DNA of 64,000 nt, from contig NZ_JAMZMI010000001.1 of NCBI RefSeq assembly GCF_024714475.1, forward strand, positions 806,001 through 870,000, in the 5' to 3' direction. Below, in pieces: positions 56,829-64,000 of the stretch. Numbering within the stretch: position 1 is the first letter of the stretch; every line of letters starts with the position of its first letter. A program made the translations under genes and the position numbers. The DNA comes from Marinoscillum sp. MHG1-6. Its GTDB lineage: Bacteria; Bacteroidota; Bacteroidia; Cytophagales; Cyclobacteriaceae. The notes beneath the pieces are model-generated. The model had not been told where the DNA came from. It made no database searches and saw nothing but the letters and a program-made list of their open reading frames with translations.

Positions 56829-58496
56829 ATGCGTAAAATAACAATGGCCCTTATTACCCTGTTACTCATCATTCCTGCTAAGCCTCTTCAGGCGCAAGTT
56901 GTCCTGCGGGATACATCTATCAGCTGGCGGCATTTCGATTATTCGCTCAATGAATATTATGGCATTCAGCAATATGATCGTAATAAGGTTGTCGACAGGA
57001 CTTTCAATGGAGTGACACTTGAAAATGAACTGGTGAAGCTTTGTCTGATACCCGAATTTGGTGGCAGGATCATCTCCTTTATCTATAAACCCACAGGACA
57101 TGAGCAGCTCTATCAAAATCCGATAGGGGTTCCCTACCAAATTGAGACGGGCATCTTTTACCACAACTGGTTGATGGTCTACGGTGGGATCTTTCCCACG
57201 TTTCCTGAGCCTGAACATGGCAAATACTGGAATACCCCATGGAACTATGAGGTGATCACAAATACCCCTGAAAAAATTGAAGTATCCATGTGGCGTACAG
57301 ATGACCTTAACAACCCCGGACATCCCGGTCAATATAACAATGGGGAGACAGGCATCACCTGCCATTTTAATGTGATTCTGGAGAAGGGCAAACCCTATTT
57401 TGATGTGGATGTGACTTTAGAGAATGATGCCACATCCAACAATTACGAATATTGGACATGCATCACCTTTGCGCCTGGATCAGAAGTTGGGAAGACCTTA
57501 ACGCCGAGCAACTCAGAAATGATCGTTCCTATTGATAGGTACCAGGTGGGCTGGAATAACGGAGACTGGATGAACCGGCTGGATCCAATAGTGCAAGGTA
57601 CTTTCGATATCGTACGTGAGTATGATCAGCTCGCACACTTATCCAACTGGCAGGATATGGGAATCGCCTATGCTTACCCAACATTACAGGAAAACCACTA
57701 TGGGGTGGTTAATCACGACAATGAGGAGGGGTTGTTCAGGATTTCCAGTGATCAGTCCACCACGCCCGGCATGAAATTTTGGACATGGGGCGATCAACAG
57801 GGACTATCTGCTGATCCCACGGACTTCTATAATGCAGCGCGACCTTACATCGAATTATGGTCAGGCGTATCTCAGGAGTTTTTTGAGGATGCCTTTCTAG
57901 GTGCGAACCAATCCACCAGCTGGACAGAGACCTATCTACCCACTGTTGGGATACCGGGTACAGACTTTATCAATAAGGAGGTCTCATTTTATGCAGAGAT
58001 GGATGATAACACCCTCAAAGCATATGCATTTCAGCCAATCGCAGCGGATGCTTATGGGATCGATTTGATCATTAAAGAGAAGGGCATAGCTGAGACCGTG
58101 TATACAGAAAATGTTTCCGTAATTCCCGCGTTGGATGAATCAACGGTTTATGAACTCAACCTGGAAAGTCTGGGTCGAGTAGGGGAATATGAGGTTAACG
58201 TCTCGCTGATCCGAAACAATGAAATAGCCTTTACCAAAACGATGAACTCGGCCGTGCTGCTAGGGACACAACCATCCTTCGATCCAAAGCTTAGTATTGT
58301 AAATGGGGAAATTCAGATCCAATTTAACGGCTCAGCAAGTCGGGCGATATGGGTCTATGATCTACATGGAAGAATGATCTCGACCGTTGAATCCATAGAG
58401 CAACAAGTAGCAATTCCTCTGGTTCAGTCTGGAATATTGATTCTAGTTGTACAAGAAAATGGTACGACCTGGTCCAAAAAGATTCTGGTTAGATAA
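56829..58496 (+). CDS. Secreted DUF5107 protein with type IX secretion sorting tail
   Basis: 555 residues. Signal peptide (MRKITMALITLLLIIPAKPL, cleavage near QAQ), then a DUF5107-like domain from about 25 to 380 (LENELVKLCLIPEFGGRIIS; YQIETGIFYHNWLMVYGGIF), a beta domain, and a C-terminal sorting domain of about 70 residues ending WSKKILVR. DUF5107 proteins resemble galactose-mutarotase-like sugar-binding folds. The tail predicts export through the type IX machinery to the surface or medium. Confidence 0.85.
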   Translation: MRKITMALITLLLIIPAKPLQAQVVLRDTSISWRHFDYSLNEYYGIQQYDRNKVVDRTFNGVTLENELVKLCLIPEFGGRIISFIYKPTGHEQLYQNPIGVPYQIETGIFYHNWLMVYGGIFPTFPEPEHGKYWNTPWNYEVITNTPEKIEVSMWRTDDLNNPGHPGQYNNGETGITCHFNVILEKGKPYFDVDVTLENDATSNNYEYWTCITFAPGSEVGKTLTPSNSEMIVPIDRYQVGWNNGDWMNRLDPIVQGTFDIVREYDQLAHLSNWQDMGIAYAYPTLQENHYGVVNHDNEEGLFRISSDQSTTPGMKFWTWGDQQGLSADPTDFYNAARPYIELWSGVSQEFFEDAFLGANQSTSWTETYLPTVGIPGTDFINKEVSFYAEMDDNTLKAYAFQPIAADAYGIDLIIKEKGIAETVYTENVSVIPALDESTVYELNLESLGRVGEYEVNVSLIRNNEIAFTKTMNSAVLLGTQPSFDPKLSIVNGEIQIQFNGSASRAIWVYDLHGRMISTVESIEQQVAIPLVQSGILILVVQENGTTWSKKILVR

Positions 58497-58497
58497 G

Positions 58498-58535
58498 GTT
58501 TTTTTGGGGCAACTTCGCAATATGCTGATTTAAGC
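58498..58535 (-). pseudogene. Fragment of the yjbR 3' end
   Basis: Read on the minus strand, AAATCAGCATATTGCGAAGTTGCCCC and the following bases match the yjbR segment that encodes KSAYCEVAPKN (yjbR bases 58865-58830) with only about four differences over 34 bases. It lies directly next to repeat copy 1 and two bases past the DUF5107 stop. It looks like what remains of a second yjbR copy. Confidence 0.65.
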
Positions 58536-58774
58536 TAAGGTGTTTTAAGTGTTAGCGTGGCTCAATTTAAACAGGAAAAATGAAGGTCAGTGTCTTCAGA
58601 CACAGGCTCCTAAAATCGAATGATAATAATTATCAATATTGAGGTCCGGAGATGATTGTTGACCTCGTAATTATTGGAAATAACCTTTGGCAATAGGAAA
58701 ATCCGTGTCAGAGACACTTAAGATGATATGCCATTTTAAGTGACGCTTATCGCTGAACACTTAAAATAGCGAGG
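58535..58774. repeat. 240-bp palindrome-rich repeat element, copy 1
   Basis: Shares nearly all of its sequence with 59176-59415 at identical length. Ends: TGTTTTAAGTG on the left (58541-58551) and TTTTAAGTG/CACTTAAAA hairpin on the right (58734-58742/58758-58766). Internal hairpins: GTGTCTTCAGACAC (58590-58603), GAGGTC/GACCTC (58641-58646/58661-58666) and GTGTCAGAGACAC (58705-58717). No ORF inside. Occupies most of the gap 58497-58790. Confidence 0.9.
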
Positions 58775-58790
58775 GAGCGTTATTTTCGTT

Positions 58791-59138
58791 TTATTCTTTA
58801 TTGTCGGGGATGACAATTTCCGAGAGATTTTTTGGAGCAACTTCACAATATGCTGACTTGAGCACATCCTTCAACAACTCTTCATTGACTTCCTCTAGGT
58901 CTACGAATGTCCAACCTTGTTTCCCCCACTTTTTATCAACTTGATAAATGTTCGAGCTCTTTGAGGAATATGCCTCCTGGTCAGTTGCTGATAATTTAAC
59001 TGTGACCTTATGGTTCGTTTCGTTGTAGGTAGCGAAAATTTTCTTTCTGACCCGAAAGGAGATCTTTTCAAAGTGAGGTTCAATGCTCACTTCCGGGAAG
59101 GACAAGGCTATGATTTCTAGCGTTCTGAAGGTAGCCAT
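58791..59138 (-). CDS. YjbR/MmcQ family protein
   Basis: 115 residues from the ATG at 59138; a TTG two codons upstream is less likely. CyaY-like fold of the MmcQ/YjbR family: SFPEVSIEPHFEKISFRVRK, then IFATYNETNHKVTVKLSATD and the C-terminal helix (NEELLKDVLKSAYCEVAPKN). Family members are small DNA-binding-like proteins of unsettled role. The gene sits exactly between the two 240-bp repeat copies, and part of its 3' end is duplicated at 58498-58535. Confidence 0.88.
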   Translation of the reverse strand: MATFRTLEIIALSFPEVSIEPHFEKISFRVRKKIFATYNETNHKVTVKLSATDQEAYSSKSSNIYQVDKKWGKQGWTFVDLEEVNEELLKDVLKSAYCEVAPKNLSEIVIPDNKE

Positions 59139-59175
59139 TGGCAATATTTATGAGTGTTAGGGCATATCAGCAAAA

Positions 59176-59415
59176 CTAAGTTGTTTTAAGTGTTAGCGTA
59201 GCTCACTTTAAACAGGAAAAATGAAGGTCAGTGTCTTCAGACACAGGCTCCTAAAATCGAATGATAATAATTATCAATATTGAGGTCCGGAGATGATTTT
59301 TGACCTCGTAATTATTGGAAATAACCCTTGGCAATAGGAAAATCCGTGTCGGAGACACTTAAGGTCATATAATATTTTAAGTGACGCGGAACGCTCAACA
59401 CTTAAAAGAACGAGG
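59176..59415. repeat. 240-bp palindrome-rich repeat element, copy 2
   Basis: Same orientation and length as copy 1. Left end GTTGTTTTAAGTG (59180-59192 region), followed by an imperfect partner GCTCACTTTAAA; right hairpin TTTTAAGTG (59375-59383) and CACTTAAAA (59399-59407). The central hairpins of copy 1 are conserved; the second GTGTC hairpin reads GTGTCGGAGACAC, a change confined to the loop. Part of the 468-base gap between yjbR and rlmN. Confidence 0.9.
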
Positions 59416-59486
59416 AAACCAACACAGCGGTATCACTGGCTGCGTTTGAGACGGGAAGGGTATGAAATTACTTAAGCTGACTTGGG
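59408..59486. repeat. Diverged ~75-bp repeat, unit 1
   Basis: Aligns by eye with 59542-59620 through shared blocks AAACCAACA, CGGTAT, TATGAAAT, TAAGC and ACTTGG-like ends, in the same orientation with one single-base gap. It begins at the right end of repeat copy 2. Unit 2 runs 14 bases into the 3' end of rlmN. Confidence 0.5.
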
Positions 59487-59541
59487 AGGGATGTTAAAAC
59501 ATTATGTGCATATTAATTGTGAACGACAATATTACCCTTTT

Positions 59542-59620
59542 GAACTGGCAAAACCAACATACCGGTATGATTGGAAGGGCTTGGGGAGGAAATACTATGA
59601 AATGGCCTAAGCAGATTTGG
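59542..59620. repeat. Diverged ~75-bp repeat, unit 2 (overlaps the rlmN 3' end)
   Basis: Partner of 59408-59486, 55 bases away in direct orientation. The last bases include the rlmN stop codon (TAG, minus strand, 59609-59607). The sequence between the two units (59487-59541) is AT-rich and shows nothing recognisable. Confidence 0.5.
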
Positions 59621-60647
59621 TCTTGTTAGCCAGCTGGCCGCAAGCGGCATCAATGTCTTTACCACGGCTTCTTCTCACATGTACGTTCACACCGTTTTTA
59701 CTGAGGAAGTTGGCAAACTTTTCCAGTCGGTCTTCTTCCGTGTTTTGAAAGTCTGCCTCTGCAATCGGGTTATACTCGATGATATTGACGCGAGAAGGGA
59801 TTTGCTTGGTAAACATCCAGAGTTTCTCGGCGTCTTCCAGGGTATCGTTGAAGTTGTAAAACAAGATGTACTCAAAGGTGATGCGGTTCTTCGTTTTTTT
59901 ATAGAAGTACTGCAAAGCCTCTTTCAGAGCCTCCAAGGTGTTACTTTCATTAATCGGCATGATCTGGTCACGCTTCTTGTCGTCAGCGGCATGCAGCGAC
60001 AGCGCCAGGTTAAACTTCACCTCATCATCCGCCAGTTTTTTGATCATTTTGGCAATGCCGGCTGTAGACACGGTAATGCGTTTGGGGGACATGTTCAGTC
60101 CATCAGGTGCGGTGATCCTGTCTATGCTGTCCAGTACATTTTTATAGTTGAGCAATGGCTCGCCCATACCCATGTATACAATGTTGGAGAGCGGTTGATC
60201 GAAGCTTGCTTTGGCTTGCCGATCGATGGCCACCACCTGGTCGTAGATTTCTCCTGCCTCCAGGTTACGCTTGCGGTCCATGTAGCCGGTCGCGCAGAAC
60301 TTGCATGTCAGCGAGCAACCTACCTGCGAAGAAACGCAGGCCGTCATGCGGTCATCCGCAGGAATTAATACGCCTTCTACCAGCTCTTCATCATACAGGC
60401 GAAAAGCTGATTTGATGGTGCCATCGTTAGAGTGTTGGGAATTGTCCACACGGATCGGGCGAATCTCGAATTCCTCCTGCAGGCTGTCACGCAGCGATTT
60501 TGAGAGGTTGGTCATCTCATCAAAGGTCACGGCAGATTTTTCCCATAGCCATTCATAAACCTGTTTGGCCCGAAAGGCTTTCTCACCTTTTGATAAGAAG
60601 TACTCGGTGAGTTGTGGAAGGGTGTTTTGACGGATGTCCTTTTTCAT
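59607..60647 (-). CDS. rlmN: Dual-specificity 23S rRNA (A2503)/tRNA (A37) C2-methyltransferase RlmN
   Basis: 346 residues. Radical SAM motif Cys111-x3-Cys115-x2-Cys118 (GCSLTCKFCATGYMDRK) for the [4Fe-4S] cluster, and the methyl-carrying Cys near 336 in DIDAACGQLANK. Other family blocks: VYMGMGEPLLNY and ALSLHAADDKKRDQIMPIN. Methylates adenosine 2503 of 23S rRNA and A37 of some tRNAs. The minus strand carries TAACTTTG at 60662-60655, a good -7 element just before the start. Confidence 0.96.
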   Translation of the reverse strand: MKKDIRQNTLPQLTEYFLSKGEKAFRAKQVYEWLWEKSAVTFDEMTNLSKSLRDSLQEEFEIRPIRVDNSQHSNDGTIKSAFRLYDEELVEGVLIPADDRMTACVSSQVGCSLTCKFCATGYMDRKRNLEAGEIYDQVVAIDRQAKASFDQPLSNIVYMGMGEPLLNYKNVLDSIDRITAPDGLNMSPKRITVSTAGIAKMIKKLADDEVKFNLALSLHAADDKKRDQIMPINESNTLEALKEALQYFYKKTKNRITFEYILFYNFNDTLEDAEKLWMFTKQIPSRVNIIEYNPIAEADFQNTEEDRLEKFANFLSKNGVNVHVRRSRGKDIDAACGQLANKTKSA

Positions 60648-60765
60648 TGCAATGCAAAGTTAAGGCGACTGATGGGATAAAAGTTCAATTCTGACAGCGC
60701 AAATGATTTTGGATATCTCTGCAATCTTGAATTATCGGTTAATTTTGAAATTCACCTAACCTGAA

Positions 60766-61275
60766 ATGCGATCAATTACAACAATCATTGACCGGTTAAA
60801 TGAACTGATCGGCCGGGCAGTCAGCTGGCTGAGTTTGGTTCTGGTTATCCTCATCGTAGCGGATGTCACTCTGCGCTACCTATTCAACTGGTCCTCGCCG
60901 GCCACTTTTGAGTTGGAATGGCACGTCTTTGCGGTGCTGTTTCTTTTGGCAGCGGGTTGGTCGCTGCAGCAGGATCGACACGTGAGGGTGGATGTTTTTT
61001 ACCAGTCCTTTTCGGAAACGAAAAAAGCGTGGGTCAACCTCTTGGGCACCATGATCTTATTGGTGCCGCTGTGCTACGTGGGGGTTACCGAGGGAGCTCA
61101 GTTTGCTTATAACGCCTATTTAATTGGTGAGACCAGTACTGATCCGGGAGGTTTGCCCGCCAGGTTCATAGTGAAATCCGCTATCCCTGTTTGCTTTGGC
61201 TTGCTGGCGTTGCAAGCCATTTCGATCGTAATCAAATCCATACAAACTATAATTACCGGACAGAATGAGTATTGA
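60766..61275 (+). CDS. dctQ: TRAP transporter small permease DctQ
   Basis: 169 residues, four membrane spans, the standard small subunit. Typical positions: the first span with LVLVILIVADVTLRYLFNW, the middle loop WHVFAVLFLLAAGWSLQQDRHVRVDVFY and a last span of SAIPVCFGLLALQAISIVIK. Works with DctM to import an organic acid using the Na+ gradient and a periplasmic binding protein. Overlaps dctM by 11 bases. No binding-protein gene (dctP) is found beside it. Confidence 0.92.
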   Translation: MRSITTIIDRLNELIGRAVSWLSLVLVILIVADVTLRYLFNWSSPATFELEWHVFAVLFLLAAGWSLQQDRHVRVDVFYQSFSETKKAWVNLLGTMILLVPLCYVGVTEGAQFAYNAYLIGETSTDPGGLPARFIVKSAIPVCFGLLALQAISIVIKSIQTIITGQNEY

Positions 61276-62575
61276 GATTATTCCGCTGATTCTGTTTGTG
61301 GCCATATTCGGAGCGATACTTTTCGGATATCCTGTGGCTTTTACCCTTGGTGGACTCTCGGTGCTGGTGGGGTTGTTCATTTTTGATGTGGACTTCTTTT
61401 ACCTGCTCATGCTTCGGGTCTATGGGGCCATGCAAAACTTTGTACTACTGGCAGTTCCCTTATTTGTTTTTATGGGGATGGTACTGGAGAAATCCGGGAT
61501 TGCTGAAAGGCTGTTGGAAAGTATGGCAAGCCTCTTTGGGCGGTTTAAAGGCGGATTGGCGATTGCCGTCATTGTGGTGGGTGCCATGCTGGCCGCTTCT
61601 ACGGGCATTGTGGGTGCTACGGTGGTGACGATGGGACTGATCAGCTTGCCCACCATGTTGAAGAGAGGGTTCAGTGCTTCCTTTTCTGCAGGGGTGATTG
61701 CTTCGTCTGGTACGTTGGGACAGATCATTCCGCCCTCGGTGGTGTTGGTGTTGCTCGGAAGTGTACTGAACGTGTCAGTTGGTGACCTGTTCCTTGCGGC
61801 AGTTATTCCAGGCTTGGGGCTGGTGATCTGCTACCTGATTTACACTTTGGTGTATGCTTACTTTTTTCCGGAGAAATCTCAATCGGTCGATGGTCAGGAA
61901 GAAATGAAGGTGAACAAATCTGAAATGATACGCTCATTCGTCTTTCCTTTTCTGCTCATTCTGGCTGTACTGGGTTCCATTTTCGCCGGAATCGCATCCC
62001 CGACCGAGGCAGCGGGAGTAGGAGCTTTTGGAGCCATGATTCTCGCAGCACTCAATGGTAAACTTAACTGGAGTATGCTTAAGACGGTATCAAGGGAGAC
62101 CACTCATGTTACTTCCATGGTTTTCATGATCCTTGTCGGAGCGACGGCTTTTTCACTTGTATTTAGAGGGCTGGAAGGAGATAAAATATTCCTCAGCCTG
62201 ATTCAGGATTCCAGCCTGGGTCCATTCGGGTTTTTGTTTGTGGTGATGCTGGTGGTTTTTGTGGCGGGGTTCTTCATTGACTTTATTGAGATCATTTTCA
62301 TTATTGTACCGGTGGTAGCCCCCATTTTCATGGCGATGGGTATCGACTTGATCTGGATTGGCATATTGCTGGCAATCAACCTTCAGACATCCTTTTTGAC
62401 CCCACCGTTTGGGTTTGCTTTGTTCTACCTAAAAGGAGTGGCGCCTCCTGAAGTGAAAACTTCTCATTTATATCGTGGGGTAATACCATTTGTACTGATC
62501 CAGATATTATTTTTGATAACTTTGATAGTATTCCCTGGAATTGTTTCCTGGCTTCCGGGGTTGTTGAGTAACTAA
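61265..62575 (+). CDS. dctM: TRAP transporter large permease DctM
   Basis: 436 residues, about twelve spans, elevator-type DctM fold. Family landmarks: PLFVFMGMVLEKSGIAERLL, LAASTGIVGATVVTMGLISL, SSGTLGQIIPPSVVLVLLGS and the second half VAGFFIDFIEIIFIIVPVVA then LQTSFLTPPFGFALFYLKG. Substrate depends on the missing binding protein. The start overlaps the dctQ stop. Followed by the rhodanese gene after 19 bases. Confidence 0.94.
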   Translation: MSIEIIPLILFVAIFGAILFGYPVAFTLGGLSVLVGLFIFDVDFFYLLMLRVYGAMQNFVLLAVPLFVFMGMVLEKSGIAERLLESMASLFGRFKGGLAIAVIVVGAMLAASTGIVGATVVTMGLISLPTMLKRGFSASFSAGVIASSGTLGQIIPPSVVLVLLGSVLNVSVGDLFLAAVIPGLGLVICYLIYTLVYAYFFPEKSQSVDGQEEMKVNKSEMIRSFVFPFLLILAVLGSIFAGIASPTEAAGVGAFGAMILAALNGKLNWSMLKTVSRETTHVTSMVFMILVGATAFSLVFRGLEGDKIFLSLIQDSSLGPFGFLFVVMLVVFVAGFFIDFIEIIFIIVPVVAPIFMAMGIDLIWIGILLAINLQTSFLTPPFGFALFYLKGVAPPEVKTSHLYRGVIPFVLIQILFLITLIVFPGIVSWLPGLLSN

Positions 62576-62594
62576 AGATTAAGAAAGAAGCAAC

Positions 62595-62909
62595 ATGAAA
62601 ACAGTAACGGTTAAGGAGCTTAAGTCCATGATGGATAGTGGGGAAGATTTTCAATTGATAGATGTGCGCGAGCCAAGAGAATATGAAGCAGCTAATATTG
62701 GAGGTGAGCTAATTCCTCTGGCCACAGTTCCTGTCAATGTCGAGAAGTTTGAAAAAGATAAAAAAGTAATTGTCTACTGCAGAAGTGGAAAGAGAAGTGC
62801 CAATGCGGTTAATTTCATGGAGCAGCAGGGCTATGACAATCTTTATAATCTTGAGGGAGGTATTCTGGCCTGGTCTGATGAGATCGATCCTTCTATTCCG
62901 AAATATTAA
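62595..62909 (+). CDS. Single-domain rhodanese-like protein
   Basis: 104 residues, cytosolic. The active loop around Cys62 reads YCRSGKRSANAVNF, with the CRSGKRS form common to GlpE/PspE-like single-domain rhodaneses; DVREPREYEAANIGGELIPL precedes it. Accepts and passes on sulfane sulfur. Short spacing after dctM, so likely co-transcribed. A good terminator follows. Confidence 0.92.
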   Translation: MKTVTVKELKSMMDSGEDFQLIDVREPREYEAANIGGELIPLATVPVNVEKFEKDKKVIVYCRSGKRSANAVNFMEQQGYDNLYNLEGGILAWSDEIDPSIPKY

Positions 62910-62944
62910 TTTTCTGACACAATAAGTAAAAGTAAATAGGTGGA

Positions 62945-62969
62945 AGCGACTTTTAGGGTCGCTTTTTTT
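62945..62969 (+). terminator. Rho-independent terminator after dctQM-rhodanese
   Basis: AGCGAC (62945-62950), loop TTTTAGG, GTCGCT (62958-62963), then seven T. It ends the transcript containing dctQ, dctM and the rhodanese. Confidence 0.9.
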
Positions 62970-63104
62970 GTTGATTAAAACTTTTCGGGCAGGAGAATAA
63001 AGAGGTGTGAGGGTTAAATTTTTTCACTGGCCCTATGGTAATGTTTTACCTAACAAATGTTTACGATAAATTAGAGGTTACCAAACGAACGGATATACGA
63101 AAGA

Positions 63105-64000
63105 ATGTCACTTAAACGGCTCAGTCTCGTCCTGCCATTAGTGCTTTCTATGTTTACCGCCCTGGCTCAATCCGGATCAGTTGCAAGATTTGATCGATTG
63201 TTGAATAATGCCAGTTATCAGGAAGCGGCCGAACTCGGTGAGGCTATTCTAGCGGACTCAAAAGAAAGAGAACACTGGTATTATGTCAGCTCTAAAATTG
63301 GGGATGCACAATACTATCTGGGAAATATCCCCCAGTCGCTCAAATACTATCTCAGGGCGTTGGACTACGATGAAATCTATCTCTCTGAAAATCTAAGTCT
63401 CCTTGAAGAAACCCATAGCTACATAGGGTTTTGTTATCGGGAACTAGGCCTGGACAAGCGGGCCGAAAATTGGTTTAGAAAGGCGCTGCAATATGCCATT
63501 CAGCTTAATGATTCCACCGAAATAGCCATATGCTACTATAATATTGGAACCGTGATATTATCCCAGGGAAAGCTTGATGCCTCAATGGAGATGTTGCAAA
63601 AAGCCTATGAGATTGACCTGATAAGAAACGACACCAGCGCCATTGGTTTTGATTTAAAAATGATGGGCAATGCACATATGAAGCTGGGTCAGCCCGCTAA
63701 GGCCATCGACTATTTTCAGCAGTCCATTCACTTCCTGGAGCAAAGTTCCGGTAACATGAATTCATTGGGAGTGCGCTATTCTCTTGTATCAAAAGCCTTT
63801 GCTGAATTGGGTCAGCTGGATAGTGCTACCAAATATTCTGTTTTGGCAATGGATGAATATACCAGAGCCAATGACAGCCTGAATCTGGCGGGCCAATGGA
63901 TCGATCTGGCAGGGATTTTTCAAAACAAGGGAGATTATGCCAAGGCATTGGAGTGGAGTCAGAAAGCCAAGGAATACTTTGCTGCTATGGATGCTGGAAA
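63105..64000 (+). CDS. Secreted/membrane TPR protein, N-terminal part (probable sensor kinase or regulator)
   Basis: 298 codons from ATG 63105 are open to the window end, so the gene is incomplete. Signal peptide MSLKRLSLVLPLVLSMFTAL, then at least six TPR units: AQYYLGNIPQSLKYYLRALD, SYIGFCYRELGLDKRAENWF, YYNIGTVILSQGKLDASMEM, MMGNAHMKLGQPAKAIDYFQ, and two more to the window end. This is the layout of Bacteroidota TPR histidine kinases and LuxR-like regulators, whose output domain would lie beyond 64000. Confidence 0.85.
   Translation, partial: MSLKRLSLVLPLVLSMFTALAQSGSVARFDRLLNNASYQEAAELGEAILADSKEREHWYYVSSKIGDAQYYLGNIPQSLKYYLRALDYDEIYLSENLSLLEETHSYIGFCYRELGLDKRAENWFRKALQYAIQLNDSTEIAICYYNIGTVILSQGKLDASMEMLQKAYEIDLIRNDTSAIGFDLKMMGNAHMKLGQPAKAIDYFQQSIHFLEQSSGNMNSLGVRYSLVSKAFAELGQLDSATKYSVLAMDEYTRANDSLNLAGQWIDLAGIFQNKGDYAKALEWSQKAKEYFAAMDAG

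Noticed and set aside
58535-59415. Integron attC sites flanking a cassette (yjbR)
   Set aside because: The elements are 240 bp, lack GTTRRRY/RYYYAAC core pairs, and there is no integrase or cassette array.
1-64000. tRNA, rRNA, riboswitch, prophage or insertion sequence
   Set aside because: No cloverleaf, rRNA segment, transposase, integrase or phage structural gene was recognised on reading both strands; a dedicated RNA search could still find small structured RNAs.

Overview
The window is a gene-dense stretch of about 64 kb from a chromosome that looks like Bacteroidota, most likely a marine member of the Cytophagales or a relative. The evidence is a TonB-dependent receptor with a carboxypeptidase-like N-terminal domain, a secreted protein ending in a type IX secretion sorting tail, BatD, BshA (bacillithiol pathway), a mutL-rhomboid-rhomboid cluster, an Lgt with the long insertion seen in this phylum, promoters of the TTTG-N21-TAnnTTTG type, and the general lack of Shine-Dalgarno sequences. 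No rRNA, tRNA, CRISPR array, transposase, integrase or prophage gene was seen. The assignment below phylum level is inference.

Layout. 1-4750 (+): end of a sodium:alanine symporter, then trkA-trkH (potassium uptake) and lgt. 4798-10922 (-): a TPR lipoprotein, then a tight operon nadA-nadB plus a third gene for a cysteine-rich nitronate-monooxygenase-like TIM barrel. 11203-15958: a secreted esterase, rnhB with a HEAT-repeat partner, and a TonB-dependent receptor. 15966-19599: small membrane and secreted proteins, a serine hydrolase, and a short decayed patch with one clear frameshift. 19665-30779: lpd, a polytopic membrane protein, fabG, a large vWA membrane protein, an EF-hand protein, a NifU-type Fe-S protein, and a batD-aroC-symporter run read from a well-formed promoter. 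30817-37775 (-): a DUF389 membrane protein, MOSC protein, PhoH, and a three-gene vWA / ChlI-like AAA+ / AlbA_2 set. 37918-42335: a small basic protein, a fatty-acid hydroxylase-like protein, bshA, and a GH3-derived/beta-lactamase-family fusion. 42557-47524 (+): a small membrane protein, mutL, two rhomboids (start and stop codons overlapping) and a KdgK-type kinase. 47571-56510: secreted hydrolases (M28 peptidase, GH3 glucosidase), membrane proteins, a beta-barrel-like DUF481 protein, and an FAD monooxygenase with an SRPBCC partner. 56829-64000: a DUF5107 secreted protein, a repeat-rich segment around a YjbR gene, rlmN, TRAP permeases dctQM, a rhodanese and the start of a TPR signalling protein.

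The most unusual non-coding content is in two places. Around 56.5-59.6 kb there is a family of palindromic elements with TTTTAAGTG/CACTTAAAA ends: two 240-bp copies flank yjbR and one 42-bp minimal copy lies upstream, with a 34-38 bp fragment of the yjbR 3' end next to one copy. At 52089-52235 there are seven degenerate 21-bp tandem repeats. Neither is explained by the neighbouring genes. Among proteins, the nadA-nadB-linked TIM-barrel protein, the vWA/AAA+/AlbA_2 set and the GH3 relic fused to a serine hydrolase deserve most attention. I did not find a clear-cut, wholly new defence or mobile system.
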